NCBI GenBank assembly: GCA_900315055.1
Contig: OMXP01000023.1
Location: 1-37,177, forward strand
Origin: an uncultured Lachnospiraceae bacterium
GTDB lineage: Bacteria; Bacillota; Clostridia; Lachnospirales; Lachnospiraceae
Reading direction: 5' to 3'
Length of the DNA: 37,177 nt
Shown here: piece by piece, positions 8,811-17,010 of the stretch
Position numbering within the stretch: the first letter of the stretch is position 1
How the letters are laid out: each line of letters opens with the position of its first letter
Notes under the pieces: generated by a model
Database searches by the model: none
Seen by the model: only the letters and a program-made list of their open reading frames with translations
Told to the model about the DNA's origin: nothing
Program-made: the position numbers and the translations under genes

Positions 8811-10016
8811 ATGCCACAGGAAACGCAACAACAGCAGGACGCGGCAGCACTCCTTCTTCCCTACGTGGACACGGTGCTTGAGAATTCCGATGCCGGGCAC
8901 CCCTACTGGAACCGGGAGGTGATACGAAGCGGGGAGGAGAACCGCTGGAACTACATCGACGGCTGCATGATCCGTGGTATTCTGGAGCTGTATTCCATCA
9001 CGGGAAAGGAAAAGTACCTGACCTTTGCGGACCGGTATGTCGGGGACTTCGTGCAGGAGGGCGGGAGCGTCCGTACCTACTGTCTCGAGGATTACACCCT
9101 CGACAACATCAACGGGGCAAGGAACCTCTTTCTTCTCTACGAAAAAACCGGGAAGGAAAAGTACCGGAAGGCCATGGACCTGTTCCGCTCCCAGCTCGAC
9201 ACCCAGCCGCGTACCTTCGAGGGAAGTTTCTGGCACAAGAAGATCTACCCGGATCAGGTCTGGCTCGACGGGATTTACATGGCAATGCCCTTCTATGCGC
9301 AGTATGAGGTCGTATGCCGGCGCTGCGGCATGGTCTCCCGCTCGATCAAGGGGACGGGGATCGAGGACGTCTGCCGGCAGATCGAGCTTGTCGGGGAGCG
9401 CATGAGGGACCCGAAGACCGGTCTCTACTATCACGGGTACGACGCCTCAAGGCGTATGTACTGGGCGGACAAAGAGACCGGGTGCTCGTCCTGTTTCTGG
9501 CTCCGGGCAATCGGCTGGTTTATCTTAGGCCTTGCCGATGTGCTGGAGATTCTCATGGATCTTCCGGAGTATCAGGCACATGTCACAAAGATCGGGACGA
9601 TGTTCCGGGACCTTGCCGGGGCGCTTGTTCCGTATCAGGATCCCTCGGGGCTCTTTTATCAGCTGGTTGACCAAAAAGACCTTCCGGGGAACTACCTCGA
9701 GTCGTCCGGCTCGGCACTTGTTGCCGCGGCGCTCCTTAAAGGTGCACGGCTCGGGTTCCTTGACGATGACCTGAAGAAAGCAGGAGAGCGCTGTTTTGAG
9801 GGACTGGTCAGGGAACGGCTCACCAAAGGAGAGGACAACGAGCTGCATCTTACCGGGATCTGCCTGGTGGCAGGCCTCGGGGGAGTGACGCACCGGGACG
9901 GGAGTCCTGCCTACTACCTTTCCGAGCCCGTGGTGGACGATGACGCAAAGGGCATTGGCCCGCTGCTTCTTGCATTCACCGAGAGGCTCAGGACAGAAGG
10001 CGGTTTGAATGGATAA
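8811..10016 (+). CDS. GH105 unsaturated galacturonyl/rhamnogalacturonyl hydrolase
   Basis: Removes the 4,5-unsaturated galacturonic acid from the non-reducing end of lyase-cut pectin oligomers. The 401-residue (alpha/alpha)6-barrel protein has the family motif YPDQVWLDGIYMAMPF; Asp153 in it corresponds to the catalytic Asp of YteR. NYIDGCM near residue 45 and SSCFWLRAIGWF in the second half are also typical. It has no signal peptide, so it acts inside the cell. TTTAAGGAG lies upstream of the ATG. The next gene (araC-type) begins inside its last codons with an 8-bp overlap, indicating one mRNA. Released sugar should feed KdgF and KduI. Confidence 0.94.
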   Translation: MPQETQQQQDAAALLLPYVDTVLENSDAGHPYWNREVIRSGEENRWNYIDGCMIRGILELYSITGKEKYLTFADRYVGDFVQEGGSVRTYCLEDYTLDNINGARNLFLLYEKTGKEKYRKAMDLFRSQLDTQPRTFEGSFWHKKIYPDQVWLDGIYMAMPFYAQYEVVCRRCGMVSRSIKGTGIEDVCRQIELVGERMRDPKTGLYYHGYDASRRMYWADKETGCSSCFWLRAIGWFILGLADVLEILMDLPEYQAHVTKIGTMFRDLAGALVPYQDPSGLFYQLVDQKDLPGNYLESSGSALVAAALLKGARLGFLDDDLKKAGERCFEGLVRERLTKGEDNELHLTGICLVAGLGGVTHRDGSPAYYLSEPVVDDDAKGIGPLLLAFTERLRTEGGLNG

Positions 10017-10920
10017 GGATCTTTACAACTCCGGCAAGGGAGTGGTGTTTAAGGAGAAGATACCGGGACTTCGCGTGAGCGAGGCCGTCCGGCACGAGGA
10101 GTTCGAGATGCGCGCCAAGCACGTGCACGAGACGATTGAGCTCTTCTTTCTTCTCGAGGGGCACCGTTTCTTCTTCCTGGAGCAGGAGACCTATCTCCTG
10201 GACGAGGGCTGCGCGATGCTGGTCAATCACGACCTCATCCACAGGACCTCCCCGGCGGAGGGGTATGCGCCGGATCACCACAATTTCATCCTGCAGATCG
10301 ACCGGCAGGTGTATGACGGGGTCCTGAAGAGCCTCTTTCAGATGGACTTCGATACCTTCGGGAGCCTGAACAACGGCATCGCGAGGTTTTCGGAGGCGGA
10401 CTGGCAGCTGATCCTCTCTCTCATCGATGCCTTCAAGCGGGCCGACAGGGACGAGGATGCGACGGAGAAGAACCCCTACCTTGTCATGCTCGCGGCAACG
10501 CTTCTTGCGACCTTTGCGCGGGTGCGCCGTCAGGGGAACGAGATGGACTACAACCGGATCACGAAGAGCCGGGTGGTGAACTCCGGCATCTACCGGAAGG
10601 TCCATGAGATCTCCATGTATCTGCAGAACAACTACGCAAAGAACCTCTCCCTCGATGAGCTTGCGGGGAGGTTTTACATGAGCAAGTCGTACCTGACGAG
10701 AATCTTTCGGGAGGTCACCGGGTTCTCGGTTGTCGAGTACACGAACTTTATCCGGGTGCGCCGTGCCCAGGAGATGCTCAAAACCACAAAGGAGAGCATC
10801 ACGGACATCGCGGCGGCCACGGGATTCGGAAACATCACCTATTTTGAAAAGGTCTTCCGCGTTGCGACGGGCCAGAAGCCCTCGCAGTACCGGAAGAAGT
10901 TACAGGAGGAGCAGCAATGA
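10009..10920 (+). CDS. AraC family transcriptional regulator with cupin sensor domain
   Basis: A 303-residue regulator. Residues about 20-100 form a cupin arm (HVHETIELFFLLEG and later NHDLIHRTSP). Residues about 205-300 carry two helix-turn-helix units: LSLDELAGRFYMSKSYLTRIF and the second helix SITDIAAATGFGNITYFEKVF, ending in the usual GQKPSQYRK. Such proteins normally activate sugar genes when bound to a sugar. It overlaps the GH105 gene by 8 bp and the next gene by ATGA, so it is co-expressed with its probable targets. The TTGTGCA repeats before GH28 are possible binding sites, but this is inference. Confidence 0.93.
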   Translation: MDKDLYNSGKGVVFKEKIPGLRVSEAVRHEEFEMRAKHVHETIELFFLLEGHRFFFLEQETYLLDEGCAMLVNHDLIHRTSPAEGYAPDHHNFILQIDRQVYDGVLKSLFQMDFDTFGSLNNGIARFSEADWQLILSLIDAFKRADRDEDATEKNPYLVMLAATLLATFARVRRQGNEMDYNRITKSRVVNSGIYRKVHEISMYLQNNYAKNLSLDELAGRFYMSKSYLTRIFREVTGFSVVEYTNFIRVRRAQEMLKTTKESITDIAAATGFGNITYFEKVFRVATGQKPSQYRKKLQEEQQ

Positions 10921-11714
10921 GGATTGCGGTACATGGAAAGTTCCACCCGGAGCCGCCAAAAGCGGAGCTCGAGCGGGACGACAGACTGGTTCTTTGCTGG
11001 GAAGGGGAGTACCGGCGGGGAGATTACATCGACTTTGAGGGGCTGACCCCGAATACGTTTTACGTCATTCATGCGGACGCCTGCCTTGATGCCTCGATCA
11101 TCTTTGTGACATCGGAATCGATCCGCTACACGGTGCCCTTCTATGAGAAGAAGGAGAACTACAACCCCCTTGCCTTCTCCGGCTGCCGGCACGTGATTGA
11201 ACTCCGGAAGGCGGAGGACTGGGAACTTACAGGACGCAGAAACCTTGCCTTCAATCCCTTTGATCAGCAGGAGGTCGACACCGTGTTCCCGCATGCAAGT
11301 GCGAACACGCAGACAAGGGGCGAGTCCCAGTTTGCACCCCGGAATGCCATCGACGGCCTGACCTGCACGAGGAGCCACGGCAACTGGCCCTATGAGTCCT
11401 GGGGGATCAACAGGCAGGCGGACGCTAAGTTTCGCCTCGACTTCGGCCGCCCCGTCGACATCGACGAGATCCGGCTCTACACCAGAGCCCAGTTCCCGCA
11501 CGATTCCTGGTGGACGGAAGGGACGCTCTCCTTCTCGGACGGGAGTCAGATCACCTTCCCGATGGAAAAGAAGATCGACGATCCGCACGTCATAAAGACA
11601 GAGAAGCAGGGCATCACCTGGCTCACATTGGGGAACCTTATCAAGGCGCCCGACGAGAGCCCGTTCCCGGCCCTGAAACAGATCGAGGTCTACGGGACAG
11701 AACACAGAGACTGA
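10917..11714 (+). CDS. Discoidin/F5-8-type-like protein of unknown role
   Basis: A 265-residue protein with no signal peptide or membrane segment. The C-terminal half (about residues 130-262) looks like a galactose-binding beta-sandwich: SQFAPRNAIDG, WGINRQADAKFRLDFGRPV, IDEIRLYTRAQFPHDSWW and a closing KQIEVYG are the pattern of F5/8 type C domains. The N-terminal part (residues 1-125) I do not recognise. It is translationally coupled to the AraC gene through ATGA and followed seven bases later by the pectin methylesterase. It may bind imported oligogalacturonides or be an enzyme of unknown type; no catalytic motif was identified. Confidence 0.75.
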   Translation: MRIAVHGKFHPEPPKAELERDDRLVLCWEGEYRRGDYIDFEGLTPNTFYVIHADACLDASIIFVTSESIRYTVPFYEKKENYNPLAFSGCRHVIELRKAEDWELTGRRNLAFNPFDQQEVDTVFPHASANTQTRGESQFAPRNAIDGLTCTRSHGNWPYESWGINRQADAKFRLDFGRPVDIDEIRLYTRAQFPHDSWWTEGTLSFSDGSQITFPMEKKIDDPHVIKTEKQGITWLTLGNLIKAPDESPFPALKQIEVYGTEHRD

Positions 11715-11721
11715 AAGAAGC

Positions 11722-12477
11722 ATGAAGGAAGAAATGCTGACGCTCTCCGGGGGGATTTTCCCCGGGGAGCGCTTTTACAATACAAAGGATGGCTGCCTCC
11801 GGATTCAGGGAAGCAGCATGGACAGAACAATCCTCACAAGATGTGCCGGGGGTTTTGACCCCGCACCGGTTCCCGGGGAAGAGAAGCTCGGGACCTTTCG
11901 AAGCTATACGCTGGGGATTATCGGAAAGAAAGTAGTTCTGTCGGACCTTACGGTTGAGAACACCTCGACGAACGGACAGGCGGTGGCACTGCTCTCCGCT
12001 GCAGAGGAGGTGGAGGTTACACGGGTGCACCTTGTAAGTCATCAGGACACCCTGTTTCTTGCGCCGCTCCCGGAAAAAGAGCGGGAACAAAACGGCTTCC
12101 GGGGACCATTGGAAAGCGGGAGACGGTATCCCACGCATCAGGTGTTCCGGGACTGTGTGATCGAGGGAGATGTGGACTTTATCTTCGGGGGCGCGGACGC
12201 GCTCTTTGAACACTGCAGGATCATCTCGGTAAGGCCCGGCTTTGTCTGTGCGCCCTGCACACCAAAGGGGCATCCGGGATTCCGGTTTGTCGACTGCAGG
12301 TTTGAGGCCAAAAAAAACTGCCCCGCGGGCAGTGTCTATCTGGCAAGACCCTGGCGTGACGGGGCAGCGGCGGTATTTGAGCATTGTACCTTCGGAGAGC
12401 ACATCCATCCAAAGTACTTTACCGGCTGGCGGTGTGAAAGACCGGATCCGAAGACCCGGTTTGAGGTTCGTTCGTAA
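11722..12477 (+). CDS. Pectin methylesterase (CE8), short cytoplasmic form
   Basis: Removes methyl groups from methyl-esterified galacturonate. All active-site positions of CE8 are visible in the 251-residue product: Gln86 in GQAVAL, Gln108-Asp109 in QDTLF, Asp152 in DFIFGG and Arg209/Trp211 in YLARPW. The protein starts around MLTLSGGIFPGERFY, so the first beta-helix turn of typical 300-plus residue family members is missing, and there is no signal peptide. The ribosome site is weak (GAAAGAAG). It lies 7 bp after the discoidin-like gene, and its stop codon directly abuts that of the convergent lacI gene. It probably demethylates imported oligomers. Confidence 0.88.
   Translation: MKEEMLTLSGGIFPGERFYNTKDGCLRIQGSSMDRTILTRCAGGFDPAPVPGEEKLGTFRSYTLGIIGKKVVLSDLTVENTSTNGQAVALLSAAEEVEVTRVHLVSHQDTLFLAPLPEKEREQNGFRGPLESGRRYPTHQVFRDCVIEGDVDFIFGGADALFEHCRIISVRPGFVCAPCTPKGHPGFRFVDCRFEAKKNCPAGSVYLARPWRDGAAAVFEHCTFGEHIHPKYFTGWRCERPDPKTRFEVRS
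12310..12333 (-). terminator. lacI terminator lying antisense inside the pectin methylesterase gene
   Basis: On the minus strand the bases read ACTGCCC-GCG-GGGCAGT followed by eight T. This is a compact perfect stem (12327-12333 with 12317-12323) and a full T tract (12310-12317). It is about 145 bp past the lacI stop. The sense strand encodes AKKNCPAGS of the esterase. Confidence 0.7.
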
Positions 12478-13500
12478 TCAGAAGTCCGTGGTGCTTCTCC
12501 GGACGATGAGGGGCTCGATGCTGACGGTCTTTTCGACATCGGTCTTTCCGGAAAGGACGGACAGGAGCCTTGCCGCAGTCTCGTGGCAGATTTCCTCGAC
12601 TCTGCCGTCGATGCTGGTAAGCTCCGGCGTTGCCGCGATGGAGACGACCGAGTTGTTGTAGCCCGTGATCTCAAGATCCTCCGGAACTTTGAGACCTTTG
12701 ATCGCCGCGTACTTCATGACGCCCACCGCGATCGTATCCTCGACCGCGACGGCGGCATCGAAGGCAAGGTTCTGATACTGGAGAAGGAGATCCCTCACAC
12801 ACCTGATCTCGTGATTGCCGAGCGCCAGCCGCAGCTCCCCGAGAACCGGAAGGCCGTTTGATGTCAGGGCTTCCTCGTAGCCTGCAAGCTTTTGCTGGGC
12901 GGAGTAGGAGTGGGAGTCCGAGAGAAAGAGGATCCGCTTCCGGCCGCGCTTTATGAGAAGGGTTGTGACATCGCGCGTTGCCTTCCGGTCATCGCAGACC
13001 GTGCAGTACACGTTGTCGCCCTCGACAAGGCCGTTCACCACAAACACGGGAACGCTCTTTGCGGCATCCCGGATGTAGTCGGTCTGGGCACTGCTTCTGC
13101 CATCCCCTGCATAGGTGGAGCCGACGAGGATCAGCGCATCGATGCGCTTGTTGAGGAGCATTTCCACGTGGTTTTTCTTCCGTGCAAGGTCGAAGCCGCT
13201 GCAGCTCAAGATCACCTCGTAGTTGTTTGCGTGGAGCTCCTCCTCGAGGAAGTTCACGCAGGTGGACATGTACAGATCGGAGATATCCGGCACGAGAATG
13301 CCGACGGTGTGCATCGTATTGAGACCGAGGCCCTGGGCGAAGACGTTCGGGGTGTATCCCTCGTCCTCAATGACCTGGAGCACCCGCCTTCTTGTCTTCT
13401 CACTGACCTTGTCCGAGCCGTTGACGACCCGGGAGACGGTGGCGATGGAGACGCCGGCGAGCCTGGCAATATCGTAAATGTTGCGGGTGTTATCCGACAT
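12478..13500 (-). CDS. LacI family transcriptional regulator of the pectin locus
   Basis: A 340-residue repressor. The N-terminal LacI helix-turn-helix is IYDIARLAGVSIATVSRVVN with hinge helix PNVFAQGLGL. The periplasmic-binding-like effector domain starts HTVGILVPDISDLY and ends with the common GYNNSVVSIAATPELTSID. GGAGG stands seven bases before the ATG. It is divergent from uxaA across about 200 bp, and its stop abuts the pectin methylesterase stop. Palindromes near TGTAAGCGCTTACA occur before the main operons, and a weak copy sits in its own leader, so it is the best local candidate repressor. Its inducer is likely KDG or a galacturonate intermediate (inference). Confidence 0.93.
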   Translation of the reverse strand: MSDNTRNIYDIARLAGVSIATVSRVVNGSDKVSEKTRRRVLQVIEDEGYTPNVFAQGLGLNTMHTVGILVPDISDLYMSTCVNFLEEELHANNYEVILSCSGFDLARKKNHVEMLLNKRIDALILVGSTYAGDGRSSAQTDYIRDAAKSVPVFVVNGLVEGDNVYCTVCDDRKATRDVTTLLIKRGRKRILFLSDSHSYSAQQKLAGYEEALTSNGLPVLGELRLALGNHEIRCVRDLLLQYQNLAFDAAVAVEDTIAVGVMKYAAIKGLKVPEDLEITGYNNSVVSIAATPELTSIDGRVEEICHETAARLLSVLSGKTDVEKTVSIEPLIVRRSTTDF

Positions 13501-13534
13501 GGCATATCCTCCACTGATGTCAAAACTTGTGGAA

Positions 13535-13548
13535 TGTAACTGCTTTCA
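13535..13548. promoter_or_regulatory. Weak operator copy in the lacI leader
   Basis: TGTAACTGCTTTCA matches 11 of 14 positions of TGTAAGCGCTTACA. It lies just downstream of the predicted lacI start of transcription, a position that suits autoregulation. Confidence 0.4.
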
Positions 13549-13561
13549 GATGCTGCCCTCT

Positions 13562-13590
13562 ATTTTACAGGCAGGGGGAAAGGCACGCAA
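13562..13590 (-). promoter_or_regulatory. Predicted lacI promoter
   Basis: On the minus strand TTGCGT (13585-13590) and TAAAAT (13562-13567) are separated by 17 bp. It is oriented toward lacI, with a leader of about 55 bases. Confidence 0.6.
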
Positions 13591-13675
13591 GTAAATAAAA
13601 TGGCTGAAATATCGTCAGTTTGCCCCGCGGAAAGTGGGCTTCAAGGCTTGCAAAAACGGGCAAAGTATGAAAAAA

Positions 13676-13689
13676 TGTAAGCGCTTACA
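13676..13689. promoter_or_regulatory. LacI-type operator upstream of uxaA
   Basis: TGTAAGCGCTTACA is a perfect 14-bp palindrome and the best copy in the window. It ends immediately before the uxaA ribosome site GGAGGG, so binding would sit at or just downstream of the promoter. It also fits the CcpA cre consensus. Confidence 0.8.
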
Positions 13690-13702
13690 AGGAGGGAGGC
13701 AT

Positions 13703-15184
13703 ATGGCCGATTTTATCCGTATCACAGACAGGGACAACGTCGCGGTAGCTCTTCGGGCAATCGAAAAGGGCACTGCGTTTACAGAGGGCGGCAAGACCGT
13801 CACGGCGATCGAGGACATCCCGCAGGGCCACAAGATGGCCCTGCGTCCCATCAGCGCAGGGGAACTCATCATCAAGTACGGCGTTCCCATCGGGCACGCT
13901 ACAGAGGACATCGCAGAGGGCGCACATGTCCACACGAACAACGTCAAGACAAATCTCTCGGGCGAGGTGAAGTACACCTATCACCCGAAGGTGACAGACC
14001 TTGCAGGGAAACAGGCTCCGACCTTCATGGGGTATGTGCGTCCTGACGGCAGGGTCGGCATCCGGAACGAGATCTGGATCATCCCGGTCGTCGGCTGCGT
14101 CAACGACATCGCAGGAAAGCTTGCAGCAGACAATCAGGACCTGGTATCCGGCAGCGTTGAGGGCATCTATTCGTTCCATCACCCCTACGGCTGCTCCCAG
14201 ACCGGGAAGGATCTTGAGACAACCGGAAAGATCCTGACAGGGCTCGTGCGTCACCCGAATGCGGGCGGCGTCCTGGTGCTCTCTTTGGGGTGCGAGAACC
14301 TGACCCACGAGAAGTTTCTCGCTTCTCTCGGGGACTATGACCCGAACCGCGTGAAGTTCATCACCTGCCAGGACGAGGAGGACGAGTTCGAGGCAGGACG
14401 CAGGGCTCTCGAGGAGCTTGCAGCCTATGCGGGAAAGTTTAAGAGACAGGAGGTCTCTGCGGATAAACTTGTCATCGGCCTCAAGTGCGGCGGATCGGAC
14501 GGACTCTCCGGACTTACTGCCAATCCGACGGTCGGGCGCGTGTGCGATACGCTCTGTTCCATGGGCGGCACGGCGATCCTCACCGAGGTGCCGGAGATGT
14601 TCGGCGCGGAGGATCTGCTCCTGTCAAGATGCCGCAATGAGAAGGTGTTCGACGATGCCTGCAATATGCTGAACGGCTTCAAGGATTACTTCATCAACCA
14701 CCACGAGGTGGTCTATGACAACCCGAGTCCGGGAAACAAGGCGGGCGGCATCACCACCCTCGAGGACAAGAGCTGCGGCTGCGTGCAGAAGGGCGGCTCC
14801 GCTCCGATCGAGGCAGTCCTTGGATACGGCGAGAGTGCAACGGTCCACGGCCTGAACCTTCTCACGGGACCCGGCAATGACCTCGTCTCGACGACGGCTC
14901 TGACCGCTGCCGGCGCAGACCTGATCCTGTTCACGACGGGACGCGGCACGCCGTTCGGCGCACCGGTGCCGACGGTCAAGATCTCGTCGAACACCCCGCT
15001 GTACGAGAAAAAGAAGAACTGGATTGATTTCAACGCCGGCGTTGCAACGCAGGGCGTGAGCCTTGACCAGACGGGAGAGGATCTGTTCTCCCTGATTCTG
15101 AAGGTTGCAGGCGGGCAGAAGACAAAGCAGGAAGAGATCGGAGCAAGGGACATCGCCATCTTCAAGGACGGCGTGACGCTCTGA
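13703..15184 (+). CDS. uxaA: Altronate dehydratase (UxaA)
   Basis: Converts D-altronate to KDG, the third step of galacturonate catabolism. The 493-residue protein has the small N-terminal SAF domain (about residues 1-75, including IPQGHKMALRPI). The long UxaA domain follows from TFMGYVRPDGRVGIRNE, with conserved HPYGCSQ, SLGCENL, GLKCGGSDG and SCGCVQKGG segments whose Cys residues suit iron binding. It is full length for UxaA. Start 13703 follows GGAGGGAGG; the frame opens 23 codons earlier inside the operator, without a ribosome site. It leads the operon uxaA-kduI-kduD-rpiB-like-HIT, under the strongest operator copy. Confidence 0.95.
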   Translation: MADFIRITDRDNVAVALRAIEKGTAFTEGGKTVTAIEDIPQGHKMALRPISAGELIIKYGVPIGHATEDIAEGAHVHTNNVKTNLSGEVKYTYHPKVTDLAGKQAPTFMGYVRPDGRVGIRNEIWIIPVVGCVNDIAGKLAADNQDLVSGSVEGIYSFHHPYGCSQTGKDLETTGKILTGLVRHPNAGGVLVLSLGCENLTHEKFLASLGDYDPNRVKFITCQDEEDEFEAGRRALEELAAYAGKFKRQEVSADKLVIGLKCGGSDGLSGLTANPTVGRVCDTLCSMGGTAILTEVPEMFGAEDLLLSRCRNEKVFDDACNMLNGFKDYFINHHEVVYDNPSPGNKAGGITTLEDKSCGCVQKGGSAPIEAVLGYGESATVHGLNLLTGPGNDLVSTTALTAAGADLILFTTGRGTPFGAPVPTVKISSNTPLYEKKKNWIDFNAGVATQGVSLDQTGEDLFSLILKVAGGQKTKQEEIGARDIAIFKDGVTL

Positions 15185-15211
15185 TCATACGAGTATAAAA
15201 AGGAGAGGGCT

Positions 15212-16078
15212 ATGGAAATCAGAACCGCATCCTCACCCGAGGACGAAAAGCACTATGACACAGACAGACTGCGCAGAGAGTACGTACAGGAGAAGATCTT
15301 CGTAAAGGATAAGATCTGCCTGACCTACAGCCACATCGACCGCATCATCTTCGGCGGTGCGATGCCGGTGGAGAAGGCACTGTCCCTGACCGCAGGAGCA
15401 GAGCTTCGGGCACAGTACTTCCTGGAGCGCCGGGAGATGGGCATCATCAACATCGGCGGCGCAGGAACCGTCACGGCAGACGGCACGGTCTATGAGATCG
15501 GGCCGCGGGACGGCATGTACATCGGCCGCGGGACAAAGGAAGTGGTCTTTGCAAGCACCGACGCAAAGGACCCTGCAAAGTTCTATCTCTGCTCCGGCCC
15601 CGCACACCGCACCTGCCCGACAAAGAGAATCCTGAAGGACAGAAAGGCAGAGCACGACTATGATGTCGAGATCCTGCCGGAGAACAAGAAGGAGCTGGGA
15701 TCCCTTGCAGGCAGTAACCACCGGACGATCAACAAGTACATTCTGCCGGGACAGGTCGAGAGCTGCCAGCTCGAGATGGGCATGACGCACCTCGAAGAGG
15801 GCTCTGTCTGGAACACGATGCCCTGCCACACCCATGACCGCCGGATGGAAGTCTATCTCTACTTCGATCTTCCGGACGACGGCTTCGTCGTCCACCTCAT
15901 GGGCGAGCCCAATGAGACGAGACACCTCATCATGCGCAACGAGCAGGCGGTCATCTCTCCGTCCTGGTCGATCCACGCAGGCTGCGGCTCCCAGAACTAC
16001 ACGTTCATCTGGGGCATGGTCGGCGAGAATCAGGACTTCGACGACATGGACGAGGTACGGATGCAGGATCTTCGCTGA
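15212..16078 (+). CDS. kduI: 5-keto-4-deoxyuronate isomerase (KduI)
   Basis: Isomerises 5-keto-4-deoxyuronate (DKI) to 2,5-diketo-3-deoxygluconate (DKII). The 288-residue double-cupin protein matches the family length (about 278). The metal ligands known from E. coli KduI appear with a constant offset: His206 and His208 in [11 protein letters not shown], Glu213, and His255 in [10 protein letters not shown]. The ribosome site is AAGGAGAG. It lies 27 bp after uxaA and is followed by two hairpins before kduD. It acts on the product of KdgF, encoded in block C. A second, unrelated candidate isomerase is found two genes downstream. Confidence 0.96.
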   Translation: MEIRTASSPEDEKHYDTDRLRREYVQEKIFVKDKICLTYSHIDRIIFGGAMPVEKALSLTAGAELRAQYFLERREMGIINIGGAGTVTADGTVYEIGPRDGMYIGRGTKEVVFASTDAKDPAKFYLCSGPAHRTCPTKRILKDRKAEHDYDVEILPENKKELGSLAGSNHRTINKYILPGQVESCQLEMGMTHLEEGSVWNTMPCHTHDRRMEVYLYFDLPDDGFVVHLMGEPNETRHLIMRNEQAVISPSWSIHAGCGSQNYTFIWGMVGENQDFDDMDEVRMQDLR

Positions 16079-16080
16079 CA

Positions 16081-16120
16081 AAACGTCAGCTGATGCTGAC
16101 GTTTATCAGCTGACGCTGAT
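16081..16120 (+). repeat. Two tandem hairpins between kduI and kduD
   Basis: The first is a perfect ten base pair stem (16081-16090 with 16095-16104, loop TGAT). The second has six base pairs (16105-16110 with 16115-16120, loop TGAC). Both are built from repeats of GTCAGC/GCTGAC, so alternative pairings between them are possible. No T run follows directly, so it is more likely an mRNA-stability or attenuation element than a strong terminator. Confidence 0.6.
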
Positions 16121-16143
16121 TTAGATTGGGAGGTAAACATACA

Positions 16144-17010
16144 ATGGGAGTCATGGAAAAGTTCCGCATTGACGGAAAGGTCGCCTGGATCACCGGCGCG
16201 GCCTACGGTCTTGGCATGGCCTATGCAAAGGCTCTTGCCGAGGCGGGTGCAAGGATCGTCTTCAACTGCAGAAGCCAGGAGCACCTCGACCACGCGATGG
16301 AAGAGTATAAGGCGGCAGGCGTTGAGGCCTATGGTGCCATCGTCGATGTCACGAAGGAAGAGGAAGTAAAGAAGTTCGTCGCCGACGTGAAGGAGAAGTT
16401 CGGACCGATCACGATCCTGTTCAACAACGCCGGCATCATCAAGAGAATCCCGATGACCGAGATGAGTCTTCAGGAATGGAACCAGGTCATCGACATCGAT
16501 CTCACCGGTCCCTTCATCTGCTCCAAGGCCGTCATCCCGGACATGATCGAGCAGGGCGGCGGCAAGATCATCAACGCCTGCTCCATGATGTCGGAGCTCG
16601 GGCGGGAAACCGTCTCCGCCTATGCGGCAGCAAAGGGCGGCCTGAAGATGCTCACGAAGAACATCTGCTCCGAGTACGGCCAGTACAACATCCAGTGCAA
16701 CGGCATCGGACCCGGCTACATTGCAACGCCGCAGACGGCACCGCTCCGCAAGCCCCAGGAAGACGGCTCGATGAATCCGTTCGACCGATTCATCCGCTCG
16801 AAGACACCGGCACAGCGCTGGGGCACCACCGAGGACCTCATGGGCCTTGCGGTCTTCCTTGCATCTCCTGCCAGCGATTTCATCAACGGACAGATCGTCT
16901 ACATCGACGGCGGCATCCTCGCCTACATCGGCCAGGATCCCTCGAACCTCGACGAGTCGAAGTTCAGGGGCGTAAAGGAAGAAGAGAACATCGAGGTGAA
17001 TGACAAATGA
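16144..17010 (+). CDS. kduD: KduD-like short-chain dehydrogenase (DKII reductase)
   Basis: Reduces 2,5-diketo-3-deoxygluconate to KDG with NAD(P)H. The 288-residue SDR has the cofactor motif TGAAYGLGMAYA, the NNAG motif near residue 97, Ser147, and the catalytic Tyr160 and Lys164 in SAYAAAKGG. At about 288 residues it is longer than E. coli KduD (about 253), with an extra C-terminal tail ending EENIEVNDK. Start 16144 is chosen from GGGAGG ten bases upstream; ATG at 16153 is possible. It sits after kduI and overlaps the next gene by ATGA. Gluconate 5-dehydrogenase-like SDRs are close relatives, but the context favours KduD/DhuD activity. Confidence 0.9.
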   Translation: MGVMEKFRIDGKVAWITGAAYGLGMAYAKALAEAGARIVFNCRSQEHLDHAMEEYKAAGVEAYGAIVDVTKEEEVKKFVADVKEKFGPITILFNNAGIIKRIPMTEMSLQEWNQVIDIDLTGPFICSKAVIPDMIEQGGGKIINACSMMSELGRETVSAYAAAKGGLKMLTKNICSEYGQYNIQCNGIGPGYIATPQTAPLRKPQEDGSMNPFDRFIRSKTPAQRWGTTEDLMGLAVFLASPASDFINGQIVYIDGGILAYIGQDPSNLDESKFRGVKEEENIEVNDK

